Source of the DNA: Sisyra terminalis
Lineage: Eukaryota > Arthropoda > Insecta > Neuroptera > Sisyridae
Assembly (NCBI GenBank): GCA_958496175.1
Contig: OY292280.1
Location: 11,718,001 to 11,782,000 of the forward strand
Reading direction: 5' to 3'
DNA length: 64,000 nucleotides
In this document: positions 10,501 to 20,897 of the stretch, in pieces
Layout: each line of letters starts with the position of its first letter
Numbering within the stretch: the first letter of the stretch is position 1
Translations under genes and position numbers: made by a program
Notes under the pieces: generated by a model
Told to the model about the DNA's origin: nothing
What the model saw: the letters and a program-made list of their open reading frames with translations, nothing else
The model's database searches: none

Positions 10501-13500
10501 CGTTTCCTGAATTTCCCAAACCATCCTAACAACAAAACTCAAAATCAACACCACTGAATTTCCATTTACTGAACTACCCCTGTAACATCCCGTAACAGAA
10601 TATAAAATCTATCATTAATTATTCAAATAAATAATCGACTACAATAAAATGTAAATTAACAAAAAGACAAATTGATTAGTAAAAGGGAAACCTACCAATG
10701 TAGTATTTTCCAAGGAATTGTAAATCTAAAGAAATTTATTCATAAAAATAACTTAAAATGTTCGCTTGTTTCTCATTAATTTATTAAGCAAATAACTTAC
10801 ACTTCTAACGCCCTGGTAGGATAAAGCTTCAGTTTCCTCATCGATTCCAGTTCTGGAATTAAAAAAGAAAACTTTAGCTCTAAAAAAACAGCAATGAGTA
10901 AAGTATAAGAAGACCATAAGCACGGTCATGTGTAAAACTCCAGAAATAAATCCCAATATTCCAACAAAGAACAGTGCAGTGGATCCAGGATCTTAGTTTG
11001 AGATTAGGGGATTTTGATCCCGTTGGGAGAAGGTTTTAGCAATGTAAACAAGTATCAAGAATTCAAATGCTATGGGGAGAAAGGCTTGAGACCTCTATCT
11101 TCTGGATTCACTATTGAAAGCATACTGTAATATCTGCAGGATTTTCCATGAAGAAGTTAAAATTATTGTATGTTAATTTTTTCGTGCAAGCACTTCTTAG
11201 ACGAAGCATATTTTTTAAACTTAGTATCTTAGTTAAAATAAGATTTTTTCGCTGAATTTGAACAGTTATACTGTGTGTACAATATATAGAATATACTACG
11301 TAAATTGGACCGCAATATATTCTATATATTGTATACTTAGTATCTTAGTATTATATTTTGAACATACGGTATCTTTAACCAGTTTAACAGATTCATGGCA
11401 GCTCCTCCTTGTACAATAACAGTAATAATAACAATCAAAGACGTAGTTGTTAGCATTGTTTGTCTGGCATCCGACACTGTATTTCTAATAGCCAAGGCAA
11501 AAGACATGGCTCCACGCAAACCAGCAAAAAACAGCATATGTTGAAAATTTATTGGAATCTTCGGATGGCGTCCCAAATTCAAAATATATGACAACGGATA
11601 AATGTTAACAGCTCGTCCAATTGCAGCACAAATCTAACATTAGTCAAGGAATAAAATTTGATTTTTTCTCTAACTTTTAATAGTTATACAGTTTTAAAAG
11701 GATACAAATCCGGCTAAAATAAATAGTGGATCAAAATGATGTTTGGGAAACGTAAACATTGACACTCCAATATATGAAAATATGAAGTTTTCGGCTAGAA
11801 AATTAAGAAGTTCGAACATTTGTTTTGTTCGCATTCGAGAGTCGTCTGATAAATTATTGTAAGTATAATGCGCTTGGCAGATTCCACAAAACAAAACAGC
11901 AACAACACCTAAAACAATCGGTACATTAAAAATGCCCTTTGCGCAGACTTTCTGCTCAGTTAGAGTAACAATTAGTTACAGTTTACCTGTAAGGTCAGAT
12001 GCTTCCGCTATAAGAAAGGTACTATAAGACATAAGTACGAATAAAGCTGATTCCAATAAAGGAAAATCGCGGACTCGCGTAAATTTGGTCATCAAAGCTG
12101 TGGCACAGCCCATCAATGCTCCGATTGTTAACGATAACAAAAATATTCCAAAAAAATCACCCACTGCTCTGAAGAAAGCAACCGTTTCAAAATCCCCCGA
12201 CCCAGATTGATATCGTTCCGCATAGTTTTGAATCGACCTATCCAAAAAAAAATTTTGTAAAAAGCCATGAAATCTTTTAGATCCCACAATACATGGATTA
12301 CTAGTGGTCACTATATTACGTCATCATCTATAACCGGTCTGGTACGTTTCAGTAGTCCATGTACTATGGTCAAAAATTTCGCATTAATTTGGTACCAACC
12401 CGCTTAAAACAATGGCTACTGCATCATTTAAGACACTCTCCCCAAATACAAGAGCATACAAGTTAACATCAACATTCAAATCGTGAAAAATAGCTAAAAC
12501 CGTAAGTGGATCAGTCGATGAAATCAGTGCCCCAAAGTACAGCGTATCCAAAAATGTAAACCCTTGTGCCGCCCCCGTTCCATGAGCCAACCGAACATAC
12601 CCCCACATCAAACCTCCGACCACAAATGAAGAAATTGTTGTTCCAATAATAGCGAACGTTAAAATTGCCCCTAAGTTACGAAAAAAGAATTTCTAGAACA
12701 AAAAAAAATATAAACTTTACAAGAACAAAGTTATGAGTTTTTGAATATTACTCGTTTTAAGCTATAGCCTGCATGGAAAATAATAGGAGGAAGAATTATA
12801 TTGAAAAATATTTCCGGGTCGAAAGTAGCTTTCAAATCCATTTCATTATCTACATCAACTACATTTCGAACTTCTGCCCGAAATGCATACGCATATGTTT
12901 TATTTACTTCCACACCCCCATTGCCTTCCCTTACAGGAAATTTCAATGAAACCGTATCTGGTGGCAATGTTAAATTAAATCTAAAAAAAAATTTGAACAA
13001 TAAATATTGTAAAAAAGCATAAAAACATGTTAATGATAAATAAGGAAAGTTCATTTCACAAGTATTTCGGCTCATGTCTCTTCTGGAATCGTTAAATCCA
13101 GAAATGTATTGAATTTCTACTTTGTTTTTAATTTAATTCGCGAATAAATCCGCCCGTCATGACACTTATACCATATTAGGGCTCAAGTGTACTTTAGCAC
13201 ACCCACAATCTGGCAACGTTGCATTTTCGACTTTGTTTTTAATTTAATTCACGATATTTTTGTTTATTAAATTCTAATATGGTATAGTTCTCTCTTTTGT
13301 GGCTAAATTTTCATTATGGACCGATTTAATCGCGAATTAAATTAAATACAAAGTCGAAAATGCAACATTGCCAGATTGTGGGTGTGCTAAAGTACACATG
13401 AGCCCATATTAGAATCGAAAATTAACAAAAAAATCGCGAATAGAAAGAACAAAGCAAAAAATGCAACATTGCCCCATTTAATTTGATAATTCTAAAGGGG

Positions 13501-16139
13501 ACTTGAGCCTATAGTTTTATTTGGTAATTTTAAGAATCGGAGGTTCTAAACTTTAATTTAAGATTAACTAAATAAAAGTTCGAATTTTCCAAGCCGAGGA
13601 AACTTGAATTTTCTAAAACATCAACTTAAATTCCAATCATACTTTCTACCCATTAGGACTGTCAAAATTGAAAAAAACAAAATTTCAACCATTCTTTTCA
13701 AAGTTAAGAGTTGGATGAAGATACCGTTTATTATTTAGTACCAGAAAAATGGAAATTTAACAGGTAAATTTCATATTTCAAAAGAAAATAAAGCTTGCGC
13801 ATGCGCCGTGCGTCAAAAAGAGCTTTCGTAGTGACATTATCACAAATTGGAAAATTCCATGTAAATAAGTACTTTAAGTTTACGTCTTTGGATACTCATT
13901 ACCACAAATTATTTAAATTTATTATTTTTCTTTTTATTATTTTCAAAAACCACCAACGTAAATTCAAATCATATTTTCTGTCCATTAGAGCTGTCAAAAT
14001 TGAAAAAAAGAAAATTTCAACCAATCTTTTACAAGTTAAATGTGTGATGAAAATATCGTTTAATGCTGTAGTTCCTGAAAAATGGAAATTTGACGGATAA
14101 ATTTCAAATTTGAAAAGAAAATGTCACATAAAGCATGCGCGTGCGCCGTGGGTCAAAAAGAGCTTTTGTAGTGACATTTTCACAAATTGGAAAATGCCAT
14201 GTAAATAAGTGCTTTAAGTTTACGTTTTTGGATACTCATTACCACAAATTATTATTTATAATCGATAACTTACAAATTATCTTATAAACTGTAAAAAATA
14301 AAAAAACAAAGTAGAAATTGCAACTTTACCACATTTGACTGTTCTAAAAAGAACTTAAGTCAAATAAAATTTAGTTTTATATAGCAATATTAAAAATTGA
14401 AGGTTCTAAACTTTTGTTCTAGATTAACTAAATAATAGTACGAGTTTTCCCTGCCGAGGAAACTTCAATTTTCAAAACCACCAACGTAAATTCAAATCAT
14501 ATTTTCTGTCCATTAGAGCTGTCAAAATTGAAAAAAATAAAATTTCAACCAATCTTTTACAAGTTAAATGTGTGATGAAAATATCGTTTAATAATTTAGT
14601 TCCTGAAAAATGGAAATTTGACGGATAAATTTCAAATTTGAAAAGAAAATGTCGCATAAAGCATGCGCGTGCGCCGTGGGCCAAAAAGAGCTTTCAGTGA
14701 CATTAAGACAAATTAGAAAATTCCATGTAAATAAGTGCTTTAAGTTTACGTTTTTGGATACTCATTACCACAAATTATTATTTATAATCGATAACTTACA
14801 AATTATCTTATAAACTGTAACAAATAAAAAAACAAAGTAGAAATTGCAACTTTACCACATTTGACTGTTCTAAAAAGAACTTAAGCCAAATAAAATATAG
14901 TTTTATAAAGCAATATTAAAAATTGAAGGTTCTAAACTTCTGTTCTAGATTAACTAAATAATAGTACGAGTTTTCCCTGCCGAGGAAACTTCAATTTTCA
15001 AAACCACCAACGTAAATTCAAATCATATTTTCTGTCCATTAGAGCTGTCAAAATTGAAAAAAATAAAATTTCAACCAATCTTTTACAAGTTAAATGTGTG
15101 ATGAAAATATCGTTTAATAATTTAGTTCCTGAAAAATGGAAATTTGACGGATAAATTTCAAATTTGAAAAGACAATGTCGCATAAACCATGCGCGTGCGC
15201 CGTGGGTCAAAAAGAGCTTTCATAGTGACATTTAGACAAATTGGAAGATATGTAAAAAATGCTTTAAGTTCACATATTTGGATACTTATTGAGACTAATT
15301 AATGTTTATAATGAATAATTTATAAATTATCTAATAAAATTTAAGAAAATCATTGATAAAATTCGACAAATGACAACTGCGGCGTATACGCATGTGTGAT
15401 GCAAGATACTTAAAATTGGAAATTTATTGCTGTTTTTCACGTTTTCTATGTAGAAAATCCCGTAATTTTCTTACCGAATTTGCGGTGGGATCGTTAGAAT
15501 TATTGTTTTTCTATGGTTTACTATTATATTTTTTTGATTTTGATCATCCTAACCGATAAAAACTTAATTTAAAAATGCGTGACTTAATTTGGAAAATGGG
15601 AGTTTTCTCGGCATAATAAACTCGAATTTTTATTTACTCAAAGTTAATAGAAAGCTTGGATCCCCAAATAATATGAATTGGTTTATATTTGTTAGTTATA
15701 ACTTATACATAATGAAATTTCCTTTTTTAAAATTTCTTTTTTTCTTTAAGTACTTGGCCGTTTGATTTTCCGGAATAACAGAAATATTAACTACATGACT
15801 AGTACTTCCAGCGTATCGAATCACAGCTCCAACAATCAAACCTATTGGAAAGAAAAATGATTATTTATTTTTTTTTATGAATATTCGATCGGTGAATATC
15901 TTACCATAGATAACAGCCAATCCGGTCTCGTGCAAAAAGCTCAACCTTCTGTGCTTAAAAAGCCATATCGTCAGTACTGTTAAAGTTAAAAGGAAAGTAT
16001 ACAACAACAAATTGAGACTATCCAAACGATGGTTAAGCTGAGCTTTGGCATCTAGGGCAATATCAGTGGACGCTCCATCCACCAATATGGACCAATTGGC
16101 CAAAATAAATATGCAGACTATCCCAACTATTCGAGACAT
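7511..16139 (-). CDS. Sodium/proton exchanger of the NHE6/7/9 (SLC9A6/7/9) type, 11 exons
   Basis: Exons on the minus strand: 16139-15905, 15841-15754, 12980-12752, 12692-12400, 12237-11987, 11908-11706, 11633-11368, 10852-10801, 10725-10696, 10525-10301 and 7639-7511. Phases agree and the sum is 2001 nt (666 aa), the usual length of NHE6/9. The N-terminus is a signal-like membrane segment followed by two further helices. Family motifs include [18 protein letters not shown] in exon 3, [16 protein letters not shown] in exon 4, [13 protein letters not shown] in exon 6 and [14 protein letters not shown] in exon 7, which are transport-core segments. The C-terminal tail keeps the YMKPFLTHA block and ends in an acidic [11 protein letters not shown] stretch. 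Members of this group exchange Na+ or K+ for H+ in endosomes and recycling vesicles. The last exon also holds a good donor (after CATCAG, 7559), so an alternative tail is possible. Intron 2 contains a tandem array and a MITE. Intron 10 contains a large foldback. Confidence 0.9.
7717..7775 (+). mobile_element. SINE head fragment
   Basis: A plus-strand fragment begins GCCTACTAATGGCCGAGTGG, with the tRNA-like A box TGGCCGAGTGG. It matches only the 5' head of the SINE found in full at 33346-35131. The body and B box are absent, so it is a truncated relic within intron 10 of the exchanger. Confidence 0.65.
8149..8330 (+). repeat. R1 foldback family, single arm
   Basis: One arm of the R1 repeat is present, including the CTGAGGA box, the GATTGC/GCAATC hairpin and the GAAATACGTATCTG segment. 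The inverted partner arm and terminal tail are missing, so this copy is a solo arm or a truncated insertion. It directly abuts the large foldback at 8333. Confidence 0.7.
9364..9626. mobile_element. 263-bp foldback element with hammerhead-like hairpins and 12-bp target duplication
   Basis: The element is flanked by exact copies of TTTCCAACAAAG (9352-9363 and 9627-9638). Two inverted arms start TATAATAATTAAATTGTGGG, and a single-sided tail of about 17 nt lies at the left end only. Each arm carries, outward-facing, a CTGAAGA box, a GTCAG/CTGAC stem, then GAAACGTTG. These are the ordered parts of a hammerhead ribozyme core. There is no coding capacity. Interrupting an arm of an older foldback dates it as younger than that repeat. 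Confidence 0.75.
9980..10192. mobile_element. MITE, 8-bp-TSD family, copy 2
   Basis: The same terminal inverted repeats as the other copies (ACTCAAGTAC at left, TGGACTTGAACC at right). The flanking octamers GGAAAAAG and GGAAAAAT agree at 7 of 8 positions. It is inserted in the right arm of the 8333-10228 foldback: removing it restores the arm's continuity with the left arm. Confidence 0.85.
11233..11336. mobile_element. R1 foldback family, short copy in an exchanger intron
   Basis: Only the outer parts of R1 remain: the one-sided tail (TTTTTTCGCTGAATTTGAAC) and the terminal GTATAC-type hairpin arms. The arms with the hammerhead-like hairpin are deleted. The flanks TTAGTATCTTAG at 11221-11232 and 11337-11348 are identical over 12 bases. 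It lies in the intron between exons 7 and 8 of the exchanger. Confidence 0.7.
13180..13404. mobile_element. MITE, 8-bp-TSD family, copy 3 (intact, exact target duplication)
   Basis: Terminal inverted repeats start GGCTCAAGTGTACTTTAGCA and are nearly identical at both ends. The octamer CATATTAG stands directly outside both ends (13172-13179 and 13405-13412). This is one of the clearest copies for defining the family. It sits in intron 2 of the exchanger. Confidence 0.9.
13616..15300. repeat. Tandem array of a roughly 527-bp unit in exchanger intron 2
   Basis: The landmark CCATTAGAGCTGTCAAAATT recurs at about 13984, 14511 and 15037, giving spacings near 527 and 526. An older, more divergent unit precedes it near 13616 with shorter spacing. 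The last two units are almost identical. Units contain GC-rich CATGCGCGTGCGCC-type patches in otherwise AT-rich DNA. The identical short open frames in successive units are by-products of the duplication. Confidence 0.8.
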
Positions 16140-16996
16140 ATTCGATATTATTTGATTTCCTAATAACTAGAAAATCTGAATCATAACATTAATCAGTTAA
16201 ATAAATAATAAAAGTTACACAAAAAATTGGTATTACCAACGATTATTAGTAATATAAACAGATGTTATATCCATTTGAAATGTTAAGGGATGAAACTAGT
16301 GAGCTTTCACCACCTGAGCATTATCTAACAACTTGATGAATTCATTTTTTTAAAGAAAATTTTTTTCTGATTACTAAACCGAAATTATTGAACTGAAAAA
16401 ATGTCAAAATCAGTGTCAAAATGATTTGACCAAAAACTATTAGAAAATAGATCCGTAAAGACATAAGACTTATAGAAAGAGAGCACCACATATTTGAATT
16501 CGCTCTCTGTCTTTTTAGCGCAAGCGCTGAAAATATTTATGAAATTGTTTCTCCTGTACGAAAAGCATAAAGAATATATAATATTTTTAACGTGATTTTA
16601 CGTATATTATGTTAAGTCACACTCGGTTTTAATTGACCAAAAGAAATAATCAGACGAATTTTACCCCATTTTTACAATCACAACCGACAGAGAAATCGGG
16701 TACCAATGTATTTGTCTCTCTTTCTATTTTATCCTTTTCCATTTTCCAGTTAAATTTATAGATCTATTTTTTTGTAAGTCGATGGTTGCACTGATAGGTA
16801 TACCTCTATCGATAGAGTTAGTAACTAATGGTGAAATGTTGCAGCTAAGATGCAAACCTAAGCTCGCAGTTACCAACAAGTCTGTGATACCGACGTTTTG
16901 GAACTTGTCAGATTCATTGCAAAAACGAGGAAACTCGAGGAAATTAATTTCTCATTAAATAATTGGTTTTCTCGTTGATAAAATACATAATAAATA
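16140..16996. promoter_or_regulatory. Divergent intergenic region between the exchanger and UQCRB
   Basis: The two start codons face away from each other across 857 bp, so both promoters must lie here or in 5' introns of the exchanger. I see no convincing TATA box at a suitable distance from either gene and no repeat insertion, unlike the surrounding intergenic DNA. Shared regulation is an inference. Confidence 0.4.
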
Positions 16997-17456
16997 ATGG
17001 CAGTCGCTGGCAAAGCTGGTGGATTTTTTGGTAAGATCCAACATTCTTTGAACCTTGTTCTAATGTTATCGTTGCACACATTATGTAATTACATTTGACT
17101 TTAATTTCAGGAATTGGCCTAAAGAGATGGGCATATAATCTATCAGGATTCAACAAATATGGTAAGGAATTAAACAAAGTAGTTATGCAAGTTTTACGCG
17201 GAATTTTCCAGGTTTGCACCACGATGACTGTTTATATGAAAACGAGGATGTAGAGGAAGCCCTACGACGTTTACCGAAGAAAACTATCGATGAAAGGAAC
17301 TTCCGGTTGATCCGAGCAATGCAGTTATCCTTAACTAAAACTTATTTGCCGAAAGCCGAATGGACCACCTACGACACAGACGTGAAATACTTACAACCCT
17401 ACCTCCAGGAAGTAATTAAGGAACGCCAGGAACGCGAGGCTTGGGACAAAGAATGA
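16997..17456 (+). CDS. UQCRB: Cytochrome b-c1 complex subunit 7 (UQCRB, 14 kDa subunit)
   Basis: Three exons: 16997-17030, 17111-17161 and 17212-17456, with clean GT-AG borders and total length 330 nt (109 aa). The human protein is about 111 aa. Exon 1 gives MAVAGKAGGFFG and exon 2 GLKRWAYNLSGFNKYG. Exon 3 gives the conserved HHDDCLYENEDVEEALRRLP block and the C-terminal charged helix ending REAWDKE. This is a small matrix-side subunit of mitochondrial complex III that helps assemble cytochrome b and the ubiquinone-binding region. There is no cleavable presequence, as is normal for this subunit. An AATAAA lies at 17547-17552, about 90 nt after the stop. Confidence 0.95.
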
Positions 17457-17546
17457 ATAATCGTATAAATTAGTCCTCATGCAGATTTAGTCCTACATTT
17501 CAAATTTTCTGGCTCATGTTTAGAAACTTAAAGCATATATGTTAAT

Positions 17547-17552
17547 AATAAA
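17547..17552 (+). terminator. Polyadenylation signal of UQCRB
   Basis: AATAAA, 91 nt after the stop codon, in a typical short 3' UTR. Confidence 0.65.
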
Positions 17553-17699
17553 GATATTTATAAAATATTCTTAGTTATTTCATTCAAAACCCTAAATCGA
17601 CCCAAATAAGCATTATCCAATATTATACTCAATATAGAGCTTTGCACATATATTAATTTTACTTAAGACTGTTGCCCTAATCAAAATAACTCTTCAAAG

Positions 17700-17865
17700 A
17701 AAAGGTTGTAGCTTTCGAATCCAAAGCCGGGATTTACTGGACTATGACGTCAACGTTTCGGAGCAATTACGCCTTGAATATGCGAAACGTTGGCGATATA
17801 ATCCAGCAAATCACACGATTTTGGATCCAAAAGTTACAACCGTTTATCTAAAAAATTGTATTTTT
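17700..17865. repeat. Small foldback with paired GAAACGTTG hairpins
   Basis: Two imperfect inverted arms of about 70-80 bp start GGTTGTAGCTTTCGAATCCA at the left. Each arm contains GAAACGTTG pointing outwards. On the minus strand the motif reads GAAACGTTGACGTC, the exact form expected for stem III plus the GUC cleavage triplet of a hammerhead ribozyme. A diverged relative lies at 27215-27420. Confidence 0.55.
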
Positions 17866-19559
17866 ATTAAAATCGACCACGAAAATCTGAAATCTAAAAC
17901 TGGTAATTCTAAATACAGATTCTATCCTAATTTATAAAGATTAATGAAACGACGAAATAAATTATTTTTTATAAAAAATCCAGAAGGTTAACTAGGTCTC
18001 ACCTTTGCCATACAAGTATATCCCAAAAAGTAAGTTCTATACGTAAAATTTTTTATAATTTTCCTTAATAAAACCTAAAAGGTTACCAACTCTCCAGTTT
18101 TAGTCCGGAGACTCCAGAAAAATAATGTTTTCTCCAGTTTACAAAAATCATCTCCGGATTTTTTAGGGTTACCAACTCCCCCATTTTAAACCGGAAGCTC
18201 CAGAAAAATGTAATTTTTTCTTGACTCCAGTTTACAAAAACGATTTTCCACATTTTTCAATGTTAATAAAAAGCAAAATTTTCCACTGTTATCAAGCGAG
18301 AACAATTGATTTTAAAATCAAAAAAAATATATTTATTATATTTCGAATATAGAATGAAGCAGTAAAGCTTGTGAACGTTATCATTTAAATACTTGCTAAA
18401 TTTTTAAGACCGTTTTTTATTGAATACAACTCTCCGAATTTAGTTATACGTTCTCCGGATTTTCTATAATTTAAAATTTGTAAGCCTAAAAATCTACCCA
18501 TAGTGAGATAAATCTCTCCCAAACCAAATTCCAGAATCCTTTACTGATTATTTGTGTAGATATTTATTTCTACATCCCTTTTATCAACAATTAATTTTTT
18601 TATCGGATGTTTATTTATACTAGGAAACCCATCCGATCCGTTCCCTGTTAAGAAAAGGTATTTTAAATGTTTAAAAAAACCATTAGAAGTCATTTAAAGT
18701 TACTAAAAGACATTTTAAATGTAATTATTTCAAAATGCCTTTTTTTAACAGGATTTTTATGGATAGTGTTTCAATATTCCCATAAAAATGTCCCGTAATA
18801 TTACTTGTCGATAGATTTTCAAATTGTAATGGACAAAATTTATTAGCATTATAATTTTTATTCGTGTTAAATTATAAATTAATTAATATATTATAATACA
18901 AAGAGATAATTTTATGTCACAGCCAATAAAAATTACAGATCTGTATATTTGTTACAAAGTTTTGAATGTTTTAAAAATATTTCCGGTATTTATGATAAAA
19001 AATGTGTTAAAGAAGGGTTTGTAATTGTTCAAAGAAAAGTGTATTAAATTATTAGTGAAGTATGACTCTATTTTATTACATGCTTGGCAGAGTTGTCAAA
19101 GATACTTTAGGAAAGTATACCAGATAAGTTACTTTTTTAACAAGTATCCGAAGTTACTTTGGGTGTCTAATTACTTTTAAGATACTTTTTAGTTACTTTA
19201 TATATACATACTATGACTGTACTAAATTTCGTAACATATTAGGTAATCTAATCTTGTGTATCTAGGTATCTAAGTTACTTTTCGGTATCTGTGATACTCT
19301 TTTAGTTACAAGATACGTTTATGGAATTATATAATTTTTAAAAAGATCTATCACACTAATTATTTTTTACAAAAAAAAAATAAAGGAATTAGCAGTATCT
19401 TAGATTTTTAAAGTAACTAAGATACTTTTTACTAACAGATGATTTATTTGATCTTTAAAATTGAGTTTATGGGTTTAAAGAATTAATCTTTTAACGATTG
19501 TCGCCGAAATAAATATATATTATATAAATAAAAAATGGTTAAGGGTTGTCCGTACCGTC

Positions 19560-19980
19560 CTTATACTGACAAAGTTCACTGTGTATACACTACACAGAAT
19601 TTTTGCGGTCCAATTTATGTAGTATAATTTAATATAATAATATATAAAAATCATACCATAAACATAAATTTGAACAGAAGTTCAAAAAAATGAAATACTG
19701 ATTTGCAAAGATCTTCTTCAATGGTCATTAAGTAGTGTTCCAATATAAATCTTATACTAATTGATAACCACTGAGGAAGATTGCTTGGCAATCAAATTAC
19801 GTATCTGGGGAATAGGTCACAAATATTTTGAACTTCTATTGAAATTTATGTTTATGGTATAATTTGTATATATTATTATATTAAATTATACTACATAAAT
19901 TGGACCACAATATATTCTATATATTGTGTAAATAGCATAATTGATATATTATTTAAATGATGGAAAAACGTATACTAACA
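19560..19980. repeat. R1 foldback family, degraded copy
   Basis: Both arms can be traced, including ACCACTGAGGAAGATTGC and GGCAATCAAATTACGTATCTG, but the left hairpin is largely lost. Flanks near 19562 and 19970 share about 18 of 20 bases (TATACTGACAAAGTTCACTG versus TATACTAACAAAGCTCACTG), so its boundaries are less certain than in the intact copies. Confidence 0.55.
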
Positions 19981-20897
19981 AAGCTCACTGTTATGAAACC
20001 ATAGCGAATTTCAAAAGTAAACAATTCCTAAATGGCAATTATTGAATTATTTTTTGATAAAATTTACGATGTTTATTTGGAAGATAAATGGGATGAAGTT
20101 TTGTTATAATTAACGGTTTTAGAATTAAAAAGAAGTATCGTCGTTAGTAATCGGTTTCAATTTCGGACTATGGACGTAACATCCGTATGGTGAACCTGGT
20201 GAACCCCGTGCCTGCCCGTGGCGTCCAGTGCCGTCTCAGGATAGATCATTATAAATGTATAGATCTTCGATAAATCTCAACGAACTTCTCGATCATTGTC
20301 CGTCTTCTTCTAATGTATCTCAGTCGCAATCTCGGCAAATCGTGGGTGAAGTATGATGAGACAAAATATTGAATGGAGAAAAAGAAAATAAATGGAATCG
20401 AGTTGAAATAAACGGGAAAAATTTGTGGAATTGTTCGATGGAAAATGTGATAAGTGGGAAAATAGTTTGGTGATTGTGAGGAAATTGAACTGAGAAAATA
20501 TTTCTCACATGGCTCTATTAATAGACCACATATCTTTAGCTAGCGACAAGACGTAGCTGAACTGAATGTTTGTGGAAGTAAGATATACCTACGACGGACG
20601 AATATGTCCCGACGTCGTTTATATTCACACCGAAAATTTGTACGCATTTTGTGGGAATTGTGTTGAAAAATCGTTGGAAAAGGGGATAATTTGAGTTGGG
20701 GTCGTGTGTGTCATTTCGGTTGGCCAACTTAATCGTTTTATTTTCGGAGAAGGAATTCATGGTGTTGACATTGATCGACAAGCTTCCCTCGAATGATTCG
20801 TGCGAAAGTTGGCGCTTTGACCCAGTTTTCGTTTCGTTCCCAAAATTGCCCCGAAACGGGAATGAAATTTGGCTGAACAAATCGCAAACATTGTGCA

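Larger units (their letters stand above)
17553..20897. other. Intergenic region between UQCRB and the ARHGEF17-like gene
   Basis: No gene is seen. It contains a degraded foldback (17700-17865), a short tandem duplication around 18080-18270 (shared GGTTACCAACTC), a low-complexity stretch rich in AGTTACTTTT and AGATAC words (19080-19440), and an R1 foldback copy (19560-19980). The last 400 bases are less AT-rich and should include the promoter and 5' UTR of the downstream gene. Confidence 0.5.

Noticed and set aside
10753..10956. Frame with hydrophobic stretch near exchanger exon 8 as extra membrane segment
   Set aside because: Only 10801-10852 is supported by splice sites and phase; the hydrophobic part lies upstream of the acceptor, in the intron.
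14472..14684. Two identical 70-codon minus-strand frames at 14472 and 14998
   Set aside because: They repeat with the 527-bp tandem unit inside an exchanger intron; no homology or splice support.
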